A DNA stretch of 64,000 nt. Source: Streptomyces sp. SJL17-4. GTDB lineage: Bacteria; Actinomycetota; Actinomycetes; Streptomycetales; Streptomycetaceae. A program made the translations under genes and the position numbers. The stretch spans positions 8,056,501-8,120,500 of the forward strand of contig NZ_CP104578.1 in the NCBI RefSeq assembly GCF_036826855.1, written 5' to 3'. The notes under the pieces are model-generated. The model was not told where the DNA came from. It saw only the letters and a list, made by a program, of their open reading frames with translations, and did not search any database. Shown piece after piece: positions 8,271 to 16,253 of this stretch (its first letter is position 1; every line of letters begins with the position of its first letter).

Positions 8271-9196
8271 CGACGACCGCCACCACCTCCTTCCAGCCCG
8301 TCCTCGACCGCATCGCCGAGGAGATCGCCGAGCTCACCGACCGGGGCACCCCGGCCGACTACATCCCCGCGCTCGCCGCCGGCGACCCCACCGACTTCGG
8401 CATGGCCGTGGCGGAACTCGACGGCACGGTCTACGGGGTGGGGGACTGGCGGCGGCCCTTCTCCACCCAGTCCGTCACCAAGGTCTTCACCCTCGCGCTC
8501 GCCCTCGCCGGAGAGGGCGACGCACTCTGGGCCCATGTCGGCAGGGAACCCTCCGGCGACCCGTTCAACTCCCTGGTCCAGCTGGAATACGAGAACGGCA
8601 TCCCGCGCAACCCGTTCATCAACGCCGGCGCCCTCGTCGTCACCGACCGCCTGCACCGGCTGACCGGCGACGCGTCGGGCAGCCTGCTGGCCTTCCTGCG
8701 CGCCGAGAGCGGCAACCCGGACCTGGCGTTCGACACCGCCGTGGCCGCGTCGGAAGCCGCCCACGGCGACCGCAACGCCGCCCTCGCCCACTTCATGGCC
8801 TCCTACGGCAACATCACGGGACCGGTGCCCGAACTGCTCCGCGAGTACTTCCGCCAGTGCTCACTCGAAGCGTCCTGCGCCGATCTCGCCCTGGCCACCG
8901 GCTTCCTGGCCCGCCACGGACTGCGCTCCGACGGCTCACGGCTGCTCACCCGCAGCCAGGCCAAGCAGGTCAACGCCGTCATGCTCACCTGCGGCACGTA
9001 CGACGCGGCAGGTGACTTCGCCTACCGGGTGGGGCTCCCGGGCAAGAGCGGCGTCGGCGGAGCGGTCGTCGCCGTCGTACCCGGCCGCTGCACCCTGTGC
9101 GTCTGGAGCCCGGGTCTCGATGACCGGGGCAACTCGGTCGCGGGCGTGACCGCCCTCGACCGCTTCACGACGATCACGGGCCTGTCGGTCTTCTGA
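8267..9196 (+). CDS. glsA: Glutaminase
   Basis: A 309-residue serine-dependent glutaminase that would hydrolyse glutamine to glutamate and ammonia. It shows the SxxK pair in FSTQSVTKVF, the family blocks GDPFNSLVQLE and GIPRNPFINAGAL, NAVMLTCGTYDAAGDFAYRVGLPGKSG (split over the active site), and GVTALDRF near the end. Its GTG start lies in the GTGA overlap with the crotonase stop codon. Length and motifs match bacterial GlsA. Confidence 0.92.
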   Translation: MTTTATTSFQPVLDRIAEEIAELTDRGTPADYIPALAAGDPTDFGMAVAELDGTVYGVGDWRRPFSTQSVTKVFTLALALAGEGDALWAHVGREPSGDPFNSLVQLEYENGIPRNPFINAGALVVTDRLHRLTGDASGSLLAFLRAESGNPDLAFDTAVAASEAAHGDRNAALAHFMASYGNITGPVPELLREYFRQCSLEASCADLALATGFLARHGLRSDGSRLLTRSQAKQVNAVMLTCGTYDAAGDFAYRVGLPGKSGVGGAVVAVVPGRCTLCVWSPGLDDRGNSVAGVTALDRFTTITGLSVF

Positions 9197-9308
9197 CCAC
9201 CGAGGGCGGCCGGGGAGGGGGAAGGCCGCCGACCGGGGAGCGGCATGTGGCCGGACGGGCTGGGCATGCTGCAGGGGTGGCCGACCGCCCGGACCGAGGA
9301 GACCCCGT

Positions 9309-9776
9309 ATGACCGTCCCCACCCGCATCCGCACCTCCGCGAAGGCAGTCGTCCTCCATGAGGGGGCCGTCCTGCTCACCCGGAACCTCTGGAACGGCCG
9401 GGAGTACCACTTCCTCCCCGGCGGCGGCCAGGAGACCGGCGAGTTGCTGCCCGACGCGCTCCGCCGGGAAGTGCACGAGGAGACCGGTCTGACGGTACGG
9501 GTCGGCCCGCTGCTCTGGGTCCTGGAGGGCTGGAGGGACGACCCCGGTCCTCTGACATCGGAGAACTTCCACCGGGTCGAGGTCGTCTTCCTGTGCACCG
9601 TGGACGGCAGCGCCGAACTCGTCGGCGGAACCGAGCAGGACATCGACCAGATCGGCCTCGACTGGGTCCCCCTGGAGAAGATCACCTCCCTGCAGACCCT
9701 GTCACGCCGCTACCGCGACCACCTGACCCCCCTGCTGTCCGGCACCGTCCCCCGCGCCGCGTACCTGGACCGTTGA
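9309..9776 (+). CDS. NUDIX hydrolase
   Basis: A 155-residue protein with an intact Nudix box beginning GGGQETGE and running through REVHEETGL, so both metal-binding glutamates are present. Such enzymes hydrolyse a nucleoside diphosphate linked to another group; the specificity is unknown. The ATG at 9309 follows GGAGACC and begins the first conserved strand. It stands alone between the glutaminase and a convergent small gene. Confidence 0.88.
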   Translation: MTVPTRIRTSAKAVVLHEGAVLLTRNLWNGREYHFLPGGGQETGELLPDALRREVHEETGLTVRVGPLLWVLEGWRDDPGPLTSENFHRVEVVFLCTVDGSAELVGGTEQDIDQIGLDWVPLEKITSLQTLSRRYRDHLTPLLSGTVPRAAYLDR

Positions 9777-9826
9777 GGGGCCGGTCGCACGGTTACAGGC
9801 GCGCGGGGTGGGTGACCGCAGGATGA

Positions 9827-9985
9827 TCAGCCTGTCACTTTCTCGCACTCCTCATCAGCCTTGAGCAGGACAGCTCCGTGGTCCAGCTCTTCCATCCCGG
9901 CCGTGGCCGCATCGAATTCGGCGCGACTGCGACTCTGGTCGGCGGCGATGGCTGCCTGAACGACGATCTCCTGCATGTCCGTCAT
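9827..9985 (-). CDS. Possible small protein of 52 residues
   Basis: The frame from ATG 9985 encodes an acidic helical peptide (MTDMQEIVVQAAIAADQSRS ... ELDHGAVLLKADEECEKVTG). Its composition is protein-like and its GC at third positions is lower than in the neighbours. The frame extends upstream to 10078, but that part looks non-coding. It lies downstream of the aldehyde dehydrogenase on the same strand. I see no close ribosome binding site. It may be a real small gene or a chance frame. Confidence 0.4.
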   Translation of the reverse strand: MTDMQEIVVQAAIAADQSRSRAEFDAATAGMEELDHGAVLLKADEECEKVTG

Positions 9986-10055
9986 GGCGTCGTCCTGGCC
10001 GGCGCCTCCGGGCCTCGGGCCCGTCGGGCCACGGCGCGCGGCCGTGGACCAGCTG

Positions 10056-11489
10056 TCACACGGGGGCCGGATCCTCATCCGGTCGGCGAGGCGATCCGCA
10101 GGAAACGGTCTGGTTCCGGCGTCCCAGCCGGACCGTGACCGTCTTGGGCCGTTGGTACTCCTGGAGTGCCAGCGTGCTCAGGTCGGTGCCGTGGCCGGAG
10201 GTGCCGCGGCCGCCGTGGGGGAGCTCCGCCGTCTGGACGAGGTGGCAGTTGACCCAGGTCTCGCCCGCGTTCAGGGCGGCCGTCAGTTCCAGGCCGGTCG
10301 TCAGGTCGGCGGTCCACACGCTCGCGGCGAGGGCCTGCGGGACGCCGTTCGCCATGGCCAGGGCGGCCGCCACCCCGTCGGCCCGCTGCACGGTGAGGAG
10401 CGGGCCGAACACCTCCTCGGTGACCGCCGGGTCGTCGTCCGGCAGGTCGGCGAGCACCCGGGCCGGCCGCCAGTGCCCCGCCTCCTCGCCCGGCGCCGGG
10501 GCGATGTCCGCGACGATGTTCCGTTTGGCGTCGGAGGCGGCGACGAGCCGGTCGTAACGCTCCGCCTGGTCAGGGTTGTTGAGCGGACCGAAGTCCCGGC
10601 CGGCCACCCGGCCGGCCATCGCCGCCGTCAGGCCGGCGACGGCGGCCTCGTAGTTCTCCGGCAGGGTGATGACCCGCGCCGGAGCCGCGCAGCTCTGCCC
10701 CGCGTTGTACGTGACGGCGTCCGCGAGCGACTCCCAGGTGTCGGCGGGCGCGTCCGGGAGGACGATCGCCGGCGCGTTGCCGCCCAGCTCCAGACTCACC
10801 CGCCGCGTCCCCGCGCGGACCGCCACGTCCGCCCCGGCCCGGCCGCTGCCCGTGAACGCCACCATGTCCACCGCCGACTCGACGAGCAGCCGGCCCGTCT
10901 CCCGGTCGCCGGGGAGGTGTACGAGGACCTCGGGGCCCAGGGCCAGCGCGGCGTGCTCCGCGAGGAGCTCCAGGCTGTCCGGGGTCGTCTCGGCCGGCTT
11001 CGCCACCACGGTGTTACCGGCCGCCAGGGCCGGGGCGCACCGCCAGGCCGCCATCAGCAGCGGATAGTTCCACGGCACGACGACACCCACCACACCGACC
11101 GGCTCCCAGCGCACCCAGCTCTCGTGGCCCGCCACCAGCAGGCCTGCGGCCGGTGCCGTACGGGTCCTTGCCGCCGTCGCGAAGAACCGGAACAGGTCCG
11201 CTACCTGCTCGATCTCGCCCGCCGTCTCCGCCTCCGGCTTGCCCGTCCCGGCCGCCTCACGGGCCGCGTACCGCGCCGCGTGCTCCTCGACCAGGCCCGC
11301 GAGCCGGTCGAGGCGCCGACCCCGGTCCTTGGGGGTGAGCGCACTCCAGCCGGGCAGGGCGGCACGCGCGCCGGCCACGGCGGCCCGGACCTCGGGCAGC
11401 CGTGAGAGCACAGCCGTGCCCCGCGGCGCCCCCGTACGGGGGTCGGCCAGTTCGGTCACGGCGGGGGAGTCGGTCGCTTCGCTGGTCAT
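10056..11489 (-). CDS. NAD(P)-dependent aldehyde dehydrogenase
   Basis: A 477-residue enzyme that would oxidise an aldehyde to a carboxylate. It has the cofactor motif VVVPWNYP at about 137-144, FTGSGRAG near 212-219, the catalytic Glu at about 234 in LELGGNAP, the catalytic Cys at about 267 in NAGQSCAAP, and EEVFGPLL. It resembles betaine- or aminobutyraldehyde-type dehydrogenases; the substrate is unknown. ATG 11489 follows GAGAGG at good spacing. It is the last gene of a seven-gene minus-strand run, 38 bp after the asparagine-synthetase-like gene, so its aldehyde may belong to that pathway. Confidence 0.9.
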   Translation of the reverse strand: MTSEATDSPAVTELADPRTGAPRGTAVLSRLPEVRAAVAGARAALPGWSALTPKDRGRRLDRLAGLVEEHAARYAAREAAGTGKPEAETAGEIEQVADLFRFFATAARTRTAPAAGLLVAGHESWVRWEPVGVVGVVVPWNYPLLMAAWRCAPALAAGNTVVAKPAETTPDSLELLAEHAALALGPEVLVHLPGDRETGRLLVESAVDMVAFTGSGRAGADVAVRAGTRRVSLELGGNAPAIVLPDAPADTWESLADAVTYNAGQSCAAPARVITLPENYEAAVAGLTAAMAGRVAGRDFGPLNNPDQAERYDRLVAASDAKRNIVADIAPAPGEEAGHWRPARVLADLPDDDPAVTEEVFGPLLTVQRADGVAAALAMANGVPQALAASVWTADLTTGLELTAALNAGETWVNCHLVQTAELPHGGRGTSGHGTDLSTLALQEYQRPKTVTVRLGRRNQTVSCGSPRRPDEDPAPV

Positions 11490-11527
11490 ACGGGGCCTCT
11501 CGTCCATCGGTGCGGTGCGGTGCGGGT

Positions 11528-13303
11528 TCAGACGTCGTACGACCTCAGCCAGAGCTCCAGGGTGAGCACCAGCCACAACTTGCCGCCCTGCCGGGGCAGC
11601 AGAGCGCCCTCGCCCCGCAGCCAGCCCCGAACCGTCTCCGGCCGGAACAGCCCGCGCTGCCGGGACCTGGGCCCGAGGAGGAGGTCCTGGCCGAGGTCGC
11701 GGAGCGGGCCCGTCAGCCACTGCTGGACCGGCACCCGCATCCCGCTCTTGGGCCGGTCGACCACCGTGCCCGGGAGCAGGTCCCGTACCGCCTCCTTGAG
11801 GATCCACTTCTCCGCCGTACCACGGAGCTTGAAGGACGGCGGGGTGGCGAAGGCGTGGTCGACGACCGACCGGTCGAAGAGCGGCGAACGGCCCTCCACC
11901 CCCTGCGAGGACGTCAGCCGCTCCACCTTGGTGAGGATGTGATGGGCGCCCTTGGTCCGCAGGTTGCAGTGGAGCAGCTGGTTGAGGAGGTGCCCCATCC
12001 GGTACGGGCCGCCGCCCTCCGCCGTCAGATAGGGCGCCACGTGCCGCTCCAGGGGAGGGGCTTCCCGCAGGGCGTCGAGCGCCGTCGCCGTCAGCAGGTC
12101 CGGCAGGTCCGTCCAGCACTTGCGGTACGAGCGCAGATACGCGGTCGCCCGGTCCTCGTCCCATGGCGCGCCCGGGGTCCGGTGCATCTCCTGGACCAGC
12201 ATGGGCAGGTTCTTCGGCCCGCCGAAGACGGGGTCCCCGCCCTCGCCGTTGAGGACCACGGACGCGCCGTCGGCGGCCACGGCCTCGGCGAGCATCAGGT
12301 TCGGCACGGTCAGCGGATCGCCGACGGGGCTGTCGAGCAGCGCGGCCGCCTCGGCGAGGCGGGCGGCCACGGCCGCGCCCGAGACGTTCAGCACCCGGTG
12401 GCGGGTGTGGCAGTGCGCGGCCACCAGACCCGAGTAGCCCAGCTCGTTCGGAAGGTCGTCACCGAAGCTGATCGAGTAGGTGTGCACCGGGTGATGGTGG
12501 AGCTTCGCCGCCAGCGCCGTGACCAGGGAGCTGTCGATTCCGCCGGAGAGCAGCACGGCGGCCGGCTCGGCGACGGGCAGCCGGCTCGCCGTCGCCCGTT
12601 CCAACAGGCCCCGCAGCGCGAGGACATGGCCGCCGGGATCCTCCGGCGGAGGCTCCTCGATCCGCTCCCTCGGTTCCCAGTGGACGGTCTCGGTGCACGT
12701 CCCGTCCCGGTGCAGCCGGAGCACCCGGCCGGGCAGCACCTCCCGTACGCCGGTCAGCAGCGTCTCCTCGCCGGGCAGGTAGGCGAAGGTGAGGAAGGAG
12801 CGGACCGCGGACAGGTTCATCGAGGTGCCGAGCGCGGGCCAGCGGCGCAGTGCGCGCAGCGAGGTGGAGGCCGCCCAGGCGGCGTCGGCCCGCGCGTAGA
12901 AGAGGGTCCGGGCACCGACGTGGTCACGGATCAGCACCAGGTCGGGACCGTCGAGCACGGCGAGCACGAACATGCCCTCGGCCAGGGCCACCCCCGCGTC
13001 CCCGAGCAACGCCCAGCAGTTCAGCAGCAGTTCGCCGTCCGGGCAGTCGGGCGGCGGGGGAGCGGCCAGCTCCGCGAGGGCGGCGAGGAGCACCGGACGG
13101 TTGTGCAGGGTGACCTCTCCGACGGCCGTCCGCCCGTGCGCGGTGAACGGGCCCTCGGCGCGGCCGTGTTCACCGGCGAGCAGCGACAGCTCGGCGCCCT
13201 GGACCCCGGCCGGGACATGGCCGGGGCCGAGGGCGCCCATCGCGTCGAGATGGGCACGGGCCTGCCCGGTGGTGGCGGCCAGACAGGCGCACAGACGTGC
13301 CAC
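11528..13303 (-). CDS. Asparagine-synthetase-like amide ligase with displaced N-terminal cysteine
   Basis: A 591-residue two-domain protein. The N-terminal part resembles a class II glutamine amidotransferase domain (LLNCWALLGD, MFVLAVLDG, IRDHVGARTLFYA). The C-terminal part is an ATP-pyrophosphatase synthetase with the PP-loop LSGGIDSS at 252-259 and GEGGDPVFGG at about 345. Classical AsnB proteins begin Met-Cys so that Cys becomes the N-terminal nucleophile; here the protein starts MARLCACLAAT, so Cys5 or Cys7 would need a propeptide to be removed, or the glutaminase is inactive. The GTG start at 13303 has an AAGGAG site at the right distance. The acceptor may be a small molecule or a protein carboxylate. 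Its neighbours suggest a dedicated pathway, not general asparagine supply. Confidence 0.82.
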   Translation of the reverse strand: MARLCACLAATTGQARAHLDAMGALGPGHVPAGVQGAELSLLAGEHGRAEGPFTAHGRTAVGEVTLHNRPVLLAALAELAAPPPPDCPDGELLLNCWALLGDAGVALAEGMFVLAVLDGPDLVLIRDHVGARTLFYARADAAWAASTSLRALRRWPALGTSMNLSAVRSFLTFAYLPGEETLLTGVREVLPGRVLRLHRDGTCTETVHWEPRERIEEPPPEDPGGHVLALRGLLERATASRLPVAEPAAVLLSGGIDSSLVTALAAKLHHHPVHTYSISFGDDLPNELGYSGLVAAHCHTRHRVLNVSGAAVAARLAEAAALLDSPVGDPLTVPNLMLAEAVAADGASVVLNGEGGDPVFGGPKNLPMLVQEMHRTPGAPWDEDRATAYLRSYRKCWTDLPDLLTATALDALREAPPLERHVAPYLTAEGGGPYRMGHLLNQLLHCNLRTKGAHHILTKVERLTSSQGVEGRSPLFDRSVVDHAFATPPSFKLRGTAEKWILKEAVRDLLPGTVVDRPKSGMRVPVQQWLTGPLRDLGQDLLLGPRSRQRGLFRPETVRGWLRGEGALLPRQGGKLWLVLTLELWLRSYDV

Positions 13304-13328
13304 GAACTGCTCCTTCTCCTGGTGCTAC

Positions 13329-13380
13329 TGGTGGTGCGGGTTGTGCGGGTTGTGAGGTGGTGCGGGTGGTGCGGTGGTTC
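13329..13380. repeat. Degenerate GTGCGGGT-type short tandem repeats
   Basis: The 133-base gap upstream of the asparagine-synthetase-like gene is a low-complexity run of TGGTGCGGGT and TTGTGCGGGT units. On the transcribed strand this is an A/C-rich, G-poor leader made of ACAACCCGC and ACCACC units. It may keep the ribosome binding site unstructured. Confidence 0.6.
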
Positions 13381-13436
13381 GGGGTGGCGCAAGTGGTTCC
13401 GGTCGCGTGGTCGGCGCCGGAGTGCCGCGGCGCGGA

Positions 13437-14030
13437 TCACCCGAAGTCGTCGTCGTTCCAGGCGTCCCCGTCGCCGTCCCAGTTCGCGTCCCAGTCGTTC
13501 CCGTCGCCGGACCCCTCGCCGGACCCGTCGGTCCCGTCGCTCCCGTCCGACCCTTCGTCGGCGGACGCCGAGCCACTGCTGTCGCCCCCGCCTCCGCCCC
13601 CACCCCCGCCGGACTGCTGGGCCTGCTGCTGCCGCAACGCCTCCTCCTGCTCGGGGGACATGCTCAGCGGCGGCAGCTGGGCGGCGGTGATGGCGAGGGT
13701 CGCCACCCCGAGGCCCGCGAGCAGGACTCCCATCCGGCCGCCGAAGGAACTCCGGTTGACCAGGACCTTCTCGCCGCGGGCCCACAGGGTCCGCCCGTAG
13801 CCGATGTCCCGGGCATAGGTGACGGTGCCGTCGGCGAGGCTGCGCTTGATGATGCGGTCGCCGAGCAGCTCGTCGGTGCCGGAGGCGCCGCGGTTGTCGT
13901 GCCAGTGCACGAGGTTCGGGTGGCCGGAGGTGCGCCGCCGCCACTCCTCCAGGCCGTTCTCGTAGCGGCGGTGGACGGTGCCGTCGGCGAGCAGTTCGTC
14001 CGCGTAGCCGATCTCTTCGGGACGGTTCAT
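13437..14030 (-). CDS. Membrane protein with Gly/Ser/Asp-rich C-terminal tail
   Basis: A 197-residue protein I do not recognise. Residues 1-95 form a charged domain with repeated DGTV and GRT elements (ELLADGTVHRRYENG, RSLADGTVTYARDIGYG). One membrane segment follows at about 98-115 (RMGVLLAGLGVATLAI). The rest is disordered: a Gln-rich patch, a run of nine glycines, then a Ser/Asp/Gly tail ending in alternating Trp and Asp (DANWDGDGDAWNDDDFG). It lies 43 bp after the third paralogue gene and 133 bp before the asparagine-synthetase-like gene. The many Asp carboxylates next to an amide ligase suggest a possible protein substrate, but that is speculation. Confidence 0.75.
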   Translation of the reverse strand: MNRPEEIGYADELLADGTVHRRYENGLEEWRRRTSGHPNLVHWHDNRGASGTDELLGDRIIKRSLADGTVTYARDIGYGRTLWARGEKVLVNRSSFGGRMGVLLAGLGVATLAITAAQLPPLSMSPEQEEALRQQQAQQSGGGGGGGGGDSSGSASADEGSDGSDGTDGSGEGSGDGNDWDANWDGDGDAWNDDDFG

Positions 14031-14073
14031 GGTGTGCGTACCTCGGGTCGGTGGGAGGGAGCGCCGGGACGGG

Positions 14074-15153
14074 TCACGCGGCGGGCCAGGTCATGAAGCC
14101 GGTTCCGCGCAGGCCGCGCAGTCCGCTCCACAGGGAGTCGCGGGGCGGTCGTGGCCCCCGCGTCAGGCGGAGTACCGTGCGCAACAGCCGGTCCGGGGGC
14201 ACGGCCGCCACCTCGGCGAACCGGCCGTCCGCCAGCCAGTCGGCCTCCCGCGCCCGCAGTGCGGCGGGCAGGGCGGCGAGGGCGGCGGGACCGGGCGCGG
14301 GGCCTCGGCCGGTGGGCAGCCGCAGGGCGGCGGCGTGCCGGGGCACCAAACCGAGGGACACCACCCGCACTCCGGGCGTCGGCCCCAGAGCGGCCCTCAC
14401 CCGGGCCGGGAACGCGACCCCGGCCGTGCTCGCGTCGTGCAGGACGTACACGGTGGCGTCCTCGGCCCGCCGCAGGGAGGCGAGCAGCCGCGGGTCGAGC
14501 GGCAGGGCGTCCGTGGCGGCGAACACCGGGCAGGCCGCCTCCAGATGGACGTGGTTGGCGAGCAGCATCCCGGCGATCGAGCGGTCCTGGCAGAACAGCA
14601 GCCGGGGGAGCCCGTAGTCGTGGAGGTCGGGCTCGGAGGACTCGGACGACTCGTACGACTTCACCCGCACGGCCGGCTCGGGCAGCGGCGGCAGCAGTCC
14701 CGGTACGGTCTCCCGGCCGCGCTCCTCCAGGGCGCGGGTGAAGGCGGGCAACCGCAGGGCCGGGGCGGGGGTGCCGGGGATCCGGCCCCTCAGGAACGCG
14801 GTGCCGGGGCTCAGGGCACGGCAGGTCTCGTAGTACAGCTGGCGCTCGGTGAAGCGCAGCCCGCCGGGTGCGGCTGCGCGGGCAGCGGCCGCGGTGATCG
14901 CCCGGTCGACGACGCCGGCCATCGCCCGGTCGGCGAACCCGAGGGCGGGACGGCGGCCCGTGCGGGCGGCCTGACCGGCACGGGCGGTCCGGTCGGCATC
15001 GGCGGCCTGGCTCACGCGGGCGGTCCGGCCGACATCGGCGGTCCGGTCGACGGCGGTGGCCTGGCTCACGTCGGCGGTCCGGTCGACGTCGGTGGCCCGG
15101 TTGTTCCCCGCGGTCGGGCCGGTGTGCGGGGGCGGGAGGTGTCGCTGGCTCAT
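14074..15153 (-). CDS. Soluble member of a three-paralogue family, possibly Toprim-like
   Basis: A 359-residue protein with no recognised family. Residues 15-65 are a low-complexity repeat (DVDRTADVSQA-like units). Residues about 96-115 carry FTERQLYYETCR, a helix with a Tyr-Tyr pair. Residues 185-245 read as strand-helix-strand-helix-strand (LLFCQDRS ... CPVFAATD ... VYVLHDASTAG), followed by RVVSLGLVP. The C-terminus is GFMTWPAA. The same order of blocks occurs in the two neighbouring zinc-ribbon proteins, but this one lacks the ribbon and membrane helices. Layout resembles a winged-helix Tyr region followed by a Toprim-like fold, with the expected acids not conserved here. The ATG overlaps the upstream stop by 4 bp. 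Confidence 0.75.
   Translation of the reverse strand: MSQRHLPPPHTGPTAGNNRATDVDRTADVSQATAVDRTADVGRTARVSQAADADRTARAGQAARTGRRPALGFADRAMAGVVDRAITAAAARAAAPGGLRFTERQLYYETCRALSPGTAFLRGRIPGTPAPALRLPAFTRALEERGRETVPGLLPPLPEPAVRVKSYESSESSEPDLHDYGLPRLLFCQDRSIAGMLLANHVHLEAACPVFAATDALPLDPRLLASLRRAEDATVYVLHDASTAGVAFPARVRAALGPTPGVRVVSLGLVPRHAAALRLPTGRGPAPGPAALAALPAALRAREADWLADGRFAEVAAVPPDRLLRTVLRLTRGPRPPRDSLWSGLRGLRGTGFMTWPAA
14960..15104. repeat. Imperfect tandem repeat of about 54 bp inside a coding region
   Basis: CCTGGCTCACG followed by GCGGTCCGG-type elements recurs at about 15006 and 15060, with further partial copies around it. It encodes the Asp-Arg-Thr-Ala repeats at the N-terminus of the soluble paralogue and keeps the reading frame (54 bp = 18 codons), so it could expand or contract without frameshift. 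Confidence 0.65.
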
Positions 15154-16253
15154 CCGGCCGTGGCGCCTTTCGTACGGGACGGGCCGCCGGCCTGCGTCGG
15201 CTCCTCGGCCGGCCAGGTCAGGAAGCCGTCGGTGGAGCGGAGTTCGCCGGGGCGGGCGGACAGGGCCCGTGCCACGGCCGCAGTGACGACCGATTCCAGG
15301 CGGGGCGGGGGGACCGCGGCGAGCGGACTCCAACGGCCCCCGGCCAGCCACGCGGCGTCCTCCTCGGGCAGGCCCGCGACACAACGCAGGTCCGCCGCGT
15401 CCACGGCGGACGTGGTCGAGACCCGGTGCACGGCACCCCGTCGGGTCCGGACCGCGGCGACCGGGAGGCCGGCGTCCACCACGACGCGGTCCGGGTGGGC
15501 GAGGCGCAGGAGCGGTGCGAGCAGCGCCCCCAGGGCGCTCGCGTCGTGGAGGACCACCACCGGGAGCCCGGCGGGAGCGTCCGCCAGCGCTTCGTGCGCG
15601 GCGGCCGGTTCGGCCTGGACGAGCCGCGCCTTGAGCCGCGCGGGGATGCCGTTGACCCGGAGGAACACGGAGACCGCGTGATCGGTGCAGAGGATGACGG
15701 CCTCGGGGCGGCCGGTGGAGGATTCGCGGGGTGCGGGGGCGCGCGGGTCGTCGTTCACCACACCCGGTGGCAGTTGCTTGTACGCGGTCCGCCAGGAGCC
15801 GGTCATCAGCTGCCGGAACGTGGCCTCCGAGGGGCTGATGCTCCACCAGGCCTTGGCGGCGGGCCGGTACCGCATGACCGAGGCCACCACCACGACAGCG
15901 ACGGCGGCGGTGGCGCCGATCGCACCCCATGGGCCGTGGACGAGATTGCCGACGACGAGGAGAAGAAGGGCGAGGGGCGCGGCGACCAGCCACCGGACGC
16001 CGGGCCGGATCCCGTGTGCGGGCTTCGCGTCCCAGGCGGAGCTGTAGATCCGGGAGAGATACCACAGCTGGGTGAGGGTCACCTTCAGCCGTCCGCCGTC
16101 GGTGGCGCGCTCGGCGACCCGCCGGATCCGCAGATCGTGCATGCCCCGGCCGTGGATCCTCGGGTCGAGTGCGAAGCGGCGGTCGCAGCGCGAACACACC
16201 TGCCCGGTCCGTTCCTTGGCCGCCAACTGGGCGGCGCAGTGAGGGCAGATCAC
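15150..16253 (-). CDS. Zinc-ribbon membrane protein, paralogue B
   Basis: A 367-residue protein. A zinc ribbon starts at residue 1 (CPHC at 3-6, CSRC at 20-23). It is followed by LRIRR, TDGGR and the block QLWYLSR at 62-68. Two membrane helices span about 88-103 and 110-128. Then come LPPGV at 161-165, VILCTDHA at 186-193, PVVVLHDASALG at 231-242, a predicted beta strand RVVVDAGLPV, and finally WLAGGRWSPLAAVPP and GFLTWP. The ribbon, TDGGR-QLWY-SR and C-terminal blocks are shared with the next gene; the later blocks are also shared with the soluble paralogue. GTG start in a 4-bp overlap with paralogue A. Function unknown; probably membrane-bound with both ends in the cytoplasm. Confidence 0.78.
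   Translation of the reverse strand: MICPHCAAQLAAKERTGQVCSRCDRRFALDPRIHGRGMHDLRIRRVAERATDGGRLKVTLTQLWYLSRIYSSAWDAKPAHGIRPGVRWLVAAPLALLLLVVGNLVHGPWGAIGATAAVAVVVVASVMRYRPAAKAWWSISPSEATFRQLMTGSWRTAYKQLPPGVVNDDPRAPAPRESSTGRPEAVILCTDHAVSVFLRVNGIPARLKARLVQAEPAAAHEALADAPAGLPVVVLHDASALGALLAPLLRLAHPDRVVVDAGLPVAAVRTRRGAVHRVSTTSAVDAADLRCVAGLPEEDAAWLAGGRWSPLAAVPPPRLESVVTAAVARALSARPGELRSTDGFLTWPAEEPTQAGGPSRTKGATAG

Noticed and set aside
14029..15681. 550-residue plus-strand frame
   Set aside because: Gly/Arg/Gln-rich shadow, antisense to two of the three paralogues, whose shared motifs prove the minus strand.
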